Source: Jaapia argillacea MUCL 33604 (taxonomy: Eukaryota > Basidiomycota > Agaricomycetes > Jaapiales > Jaapiaceae). Taken from it: a DNA stretch of 64,000 bases. Made by a program: the position numbers and the translations under genes. The notes beneath the pieces were generated by a model, which did not search any database, was not told the DNA's origin, and saw only the letters and a program-made list of their open reading frames with translations. Where the stretch lies: the NCBI GenBank assembly GCA_000697665.1, contig KL197724.1, positions 452,009-516,008 of the forward strand, in the 5' to 3' direction. Below, in pieces: positions 60,982-64,000 of this stretch (the stretch's first letter is position 1; the number at the start of each line of letters is the position of its first letter).

Positions 60982-62541
60982 TTGATGCCACCGGGAGTCC
61001 TCGAAAGGGCCCTGGAAGAAGGGGACTCCGAATCCTTGAAACTGCTTGAAAGGATGTTGAATTCACCTCGCATCAGTGACGATGTTCTTTTATCTAAGCG
61101 GGCACAGCCAAACTGCCTGGTGGATTTCTTACAGCTTGTAAGTTCCCCATTGGCTTCCAATATATTCACAAGAAAAACAACCGAGTTCTAGATCATGGAC
61201 AGCTCGTCGCCCGTACTGTCGAGTCCCTCGACCTTCGCGGCGCCTTATTATCAATTTGCTCAAAGACTTGATCCTGATCTTCGACGACGAATCGGAAGAT
61301 TTCCCGTTCGGCTTTCCGAGGCTTGGGACCTTCTGCCTTTGGCATTGCATGTCGACGGAGTTCAGTTACTATCGCGAGACCCCGTTGCTGGCGGAGGATT
61401 TGCTGATATCTTTCGTGGGACTCGTCACGACATGGCCGTTGCTGTCAAGCGCTTACGGTTCCACACCTTCTCAGAGGGTAAGCGTCGCGATGTTCAAAAG
61501 GTACGATTGTTTGTCCCGCTGCCTCGCCAGACTCAATTTATGGGTGATACAGCGACTCTACCGAGAGGCTCTTGTGTGGAGGCAACAAAGTCACCGACAC
61601 ATCCTACCTTTCCTCGGGATTGACAATAATAACAACTTCTCCCTCGTCTCCCCCTGGATGCAGCATGGCAGCGTCATCCAATACTTGGAAACATCTGGCA
61701 GAGAAAGCATCGAAGTGGTCCCAATCGTGGGTACAACTTCATTTCCTACAGATACTCAGGAGCTAATCCCGCCTCATCAACAGTTGTCTCAAGTTGCCAC
61801 AGGTTTAGAGTGGCTTCATGAAGAGAACATTGTTCATGGCGACCTTCGAGGAGTGAGTGGATTCTCCACTATCCAACATTTCTTCTTTTCTCGCTTTCTC
61901 ATTATCTGCAGGCCAACATTCTGATAGACGAAATGGGACAAGCCCGCCTTGCGGATTTTGGGTTGTCAATTTTTGCGGATTCGACTCGTGGTGCCTTCAC
62001 GACTTCATCTGGAGCCGGATCGACTCGGTGGATGGCTCCGGAGCTTATGCAACCGCAACAGTTTGGATTTGATCGTGCTCGTCGATCTCGTCCAAGCGAT
62101 GTCTACGCGTTTGGGCATGTGTGTTTGGAGGTGAGGGGTTCCCTCATATTGAACTGCATTCCATCCGCGTGTACATTGCATCCCTAGATCTATACCGGCC
62201 ACCCACCCTTCTTTGAGGATAACTCAGAACCGACCGTCATCACGAAGGTTCTTGCCGGGGAACGACCAACGCGCCCAACTGAAGACGATTGTCACGGACA
62301 TTGTATGTCTGATGAGTTATGGAGGTTGATGAAGCTGTGCTGGACCCACGACCCTGCCGGACGACCTTCGGCTTCCAAACTGATTTATGGCATGGTTAGG
62401 GTGGAGCAGTCAGGTAAGATATCCTCAAGGTTGGTCGAAGATAATCCGAACAGGGAAGAGCAAGATCTTCGGAATTCCCTTACATCGTGGAAAGCATTCA
62501 TTTCTGATCTTGAGGATATTGGAGGAGAAGATTCTGAATGA
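60982..62541 (+). CDS. TKL-type protein kinase
   Basis: The start at 60982 gives MPPGVLERALEEGDSESLKL and LERMLNSPRISDDVL, a short helical N-terminus, then an intron near 61140-61193. The kinase domain has LLSRDPVAGGGFADIFRGTR, MAVAVKRLRF, EALVWRQQSHRHILPFLGI, NIVHGDLRGANILI, ARLADFGLSIFAD, TRWMAPELMQP, SDVYAFGHVCLEIYTGHPPF and LMKLCWTHDPAGRPSASKL. It ends WKAFISDLEDIGGEDSE. Catalytic Lys, Asp and DFG are present, and HGD in place of HRD makes it non-RD. Introns split HGDLRG/ANIL and CLE/IYTG. A near-identical paralogue lies tail-to-tail at 63136. Substrate unknown; no transmembrane segment. Confidence 0.85.
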
Positions 62542-63135
62542 TCATCCTGTGGATCGCTTGCTCCAGTCCTAGTAATAGGCAGCCCCTCGTCTGAGAGACA
62601 GGATGTGCTGTGGAAGTAGGATCTCTTAGTCTTCTCCTTCTCCCCCCTTTCTGACATGACCTCGGTATTTGCATCGTCCTTGACCCGGAGTTGAGCTATT
62701 ATCGCTTATTGGTGTCAATTGCTATAGCTTATTTTACGGAGGCTACCAGTAGTCTCACTTATTTAGCGTATTCTGACTAGGGTGTTTATGTATGGACTGT
62801 GTACCAGTTCTACCTTGCTCTTAACATGATCTCAAACTTGTACGACTTTGGTCGGTAGTGACCTCGATGCTTGGATATGGGCGATATACTGAGGGATGCC
62901 AATGGTACCTGTCATAGCCTGACCTTGCTTATATGGTAGACTTGAAGTTGACTTACTAGTCTCTTTTTCTGAGAGATCTGGAGGGTTGGTCTTCGGGAAA
63001 TGTCCCTGCAACCTTAGCGCCATATTCAAATACACAGGGCACGATTCACCTTCAAAGTCTGATAACTTTAGCCTTACCGATATGCGGTATAAATGGAAGG
63101 AAGTGGTCTACAATAGAAAAGAGGTTGAAATAATT
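62542..63135. other. Spacer between inverted TKL paralogues
   Basis: About 590 bases between the two convergent stops. No gene is supported. It should contain both 3' UTRs. Confidence 0.45.
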
Positions 63136-64000
63136 TCATTCAGAATCTTCGCCGCCGATGTCCTCGAGATCAGAAACGAAGGCTTTCCACGAGGCTATGG
63201 AGTTCCGCAGGGCTCGCGCTTCCTTCTTTGGACTATCCTCAACCAGTTGTGAGGACACCCTATCTGACTGCTCCACCCTAACCATCCCATAGATTAACTT
63301 GAAAGCCGAAGGTCGTCCAGAAGGTTCGTGAGCCCAACACAATTTCATCAACTTCCATAGTCCATCAGGCATGGAACGTCCATGACAGTCATCCCTCGTG
63401 GGTCGCGTCGGTCGTTCACCAGCAAGAACCTTTGTGATGACGGTCGGCTCTGATTTATGCTCAACGAAGGGAGGGCGGCCAGTATAGATCTGAGACGTGA
63501 TTGACATGGGGGTGGAAGGCATTTCAACGAAAGGAATCTCACCTCTAAACATACGTGCCCAAACGCGTAAACATCGCTTGGACGAGATCGTCTAGCATGA
63601 TCATATCCAAACTGTTCTGGCTGAATGAGTTCCGGAGCCATCCACCGAGTCGATCCCGCACCGGACGAAGTCGTGAAGGCACCTCGAGTGGAATCCGCGA
63701 AAATTGACAGACCAAAATCCGCAAGGCGAGCTTGGCCCATTTCGTCTATCAGAATATTGGCCTGGTGGATAAGAATAATGTAAAAATCAAAAATGTCGAC
63801 CAGTGGAATCCACTCACTCCTCGAAGGTCTCCGTGGACAATATTCTCTTCATGAAGGTACTCTAAACCCACGGCAACTTGAGACAACTGTTAATGAGCGG
63901 GGTTAGCTCCAGAGTACCGCGGAACACAAAGTTACACCTACGATTGGGACCAATTCGACGGTCTCTCGGCCAAGAGTTTCTAAGTATTGGATGACACTCC
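63136..64000 (-). CDS. TKL-type protein kinase, cut by window end
   Basis: Only the 3' part is in the window. From the edge it reads SVIQYLETLGRETVELVPIV, then NIVHGDLRG, ANILIDEMGQARLADFGLSI, STRWMAPELIQPEQFGYDHA, SDVYAFGHVCLE, IYTGRPPFVEHKSEPTVITK, LMKLCWAHEPSGRPSAFKLI and the end WKAFVSDLEDIGGEDSE. It aligns with the gene ending at 62541 at nearly every residue, with the same introns, so the two form an inverted duplication. The glycine loop and catalytic Lys lie beyond the window. DFG and the non-RD HGD are present. Confidence 0.85.

Overview
The window is nuclear DNA of a filamentous basidiomycete, most likely an Agaricomycete. Genes sit on both strands, nearly all are split by many introns of about 50-60 bases, coding density is high, and there are no operons. 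Recognised eukaryotic housekeeping genes are TSR1, prefoldin subunit 4, sphingosine-1-phosphate lyase, acylphosphatase, mitochondrial cytochrome c peroxidase and ATG3. They lie among families typically expanded in mushroom-forming fungi: F-box/LRR proteins, BTB proteins, a GMC oxidoreductase, TKL kinases and a divergent kinase family with a GYxLRPRYxPxWVPSW N-terminal signature. No rRNA, convincing tRNA, CRISPR array or intact transposon was seen.

Layout. 0-9 kb: small basic protein, TSR1 (-), F-box protein (+), unidentified acidic-tailed protein (-), CPA-type cation/H+ antiporter (+). 9-18 kb: kinase copy 1 (-), two BTB genes (+), prefoldin 4 (-), S1P lyase (+), third BTB gene (-), acylphosphatase (+). 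18-30 kb: GMC oxidoreductase (-), kinase copy 2 (-), hypothetical gene (+), a small helical-protein gene (-) divergent from kinase copy 3 (+). 30-46 kb: gene-poor stretch, alpha-arrestin (+), CCP1 (-), small Pro/Tyr-rich-headed protein (+), F-box/LRR (-), ATG3 (+), hypothetical protein (+). 46-58 kb: two large head-to-head kinase genes, a decayed kinase copy 4, a second helical-protein gene, kinase copy 5. 58-64 kb: Kin1-like gene with a broken DFG motif, then two TKL kinase paralogues in tail-to-tail inverted orientation, the second cut by the window end.

The most unusual content is the head-to-head pair at 46.1-53.1 kb. After splicing by eye, each gene encodes two consecutive domains that match the two N-terminal (creatinase-like) domains of Xaa-Pro aminopeptidase P. 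A linker follows, then a TKL-type protein kinase domain stands where the peptidase catalytic domain should be. The two copies share several intron positions and domain order, so the architecture is not an artefact of one gene model. I know of no described protein with this design. Other notable points are at least three well-supported GC-AG introns, an 8-base microexon that encodes the FAD-binding glycines of the GMC enzyme, and a Kin1 paralogue that has lost the metal-binding Asp.

All exon structures were inferred by hand from reading frame, splice consensus and family conservation. Gene ends are firm where stated; internal boundaries not spelled out are approximate.
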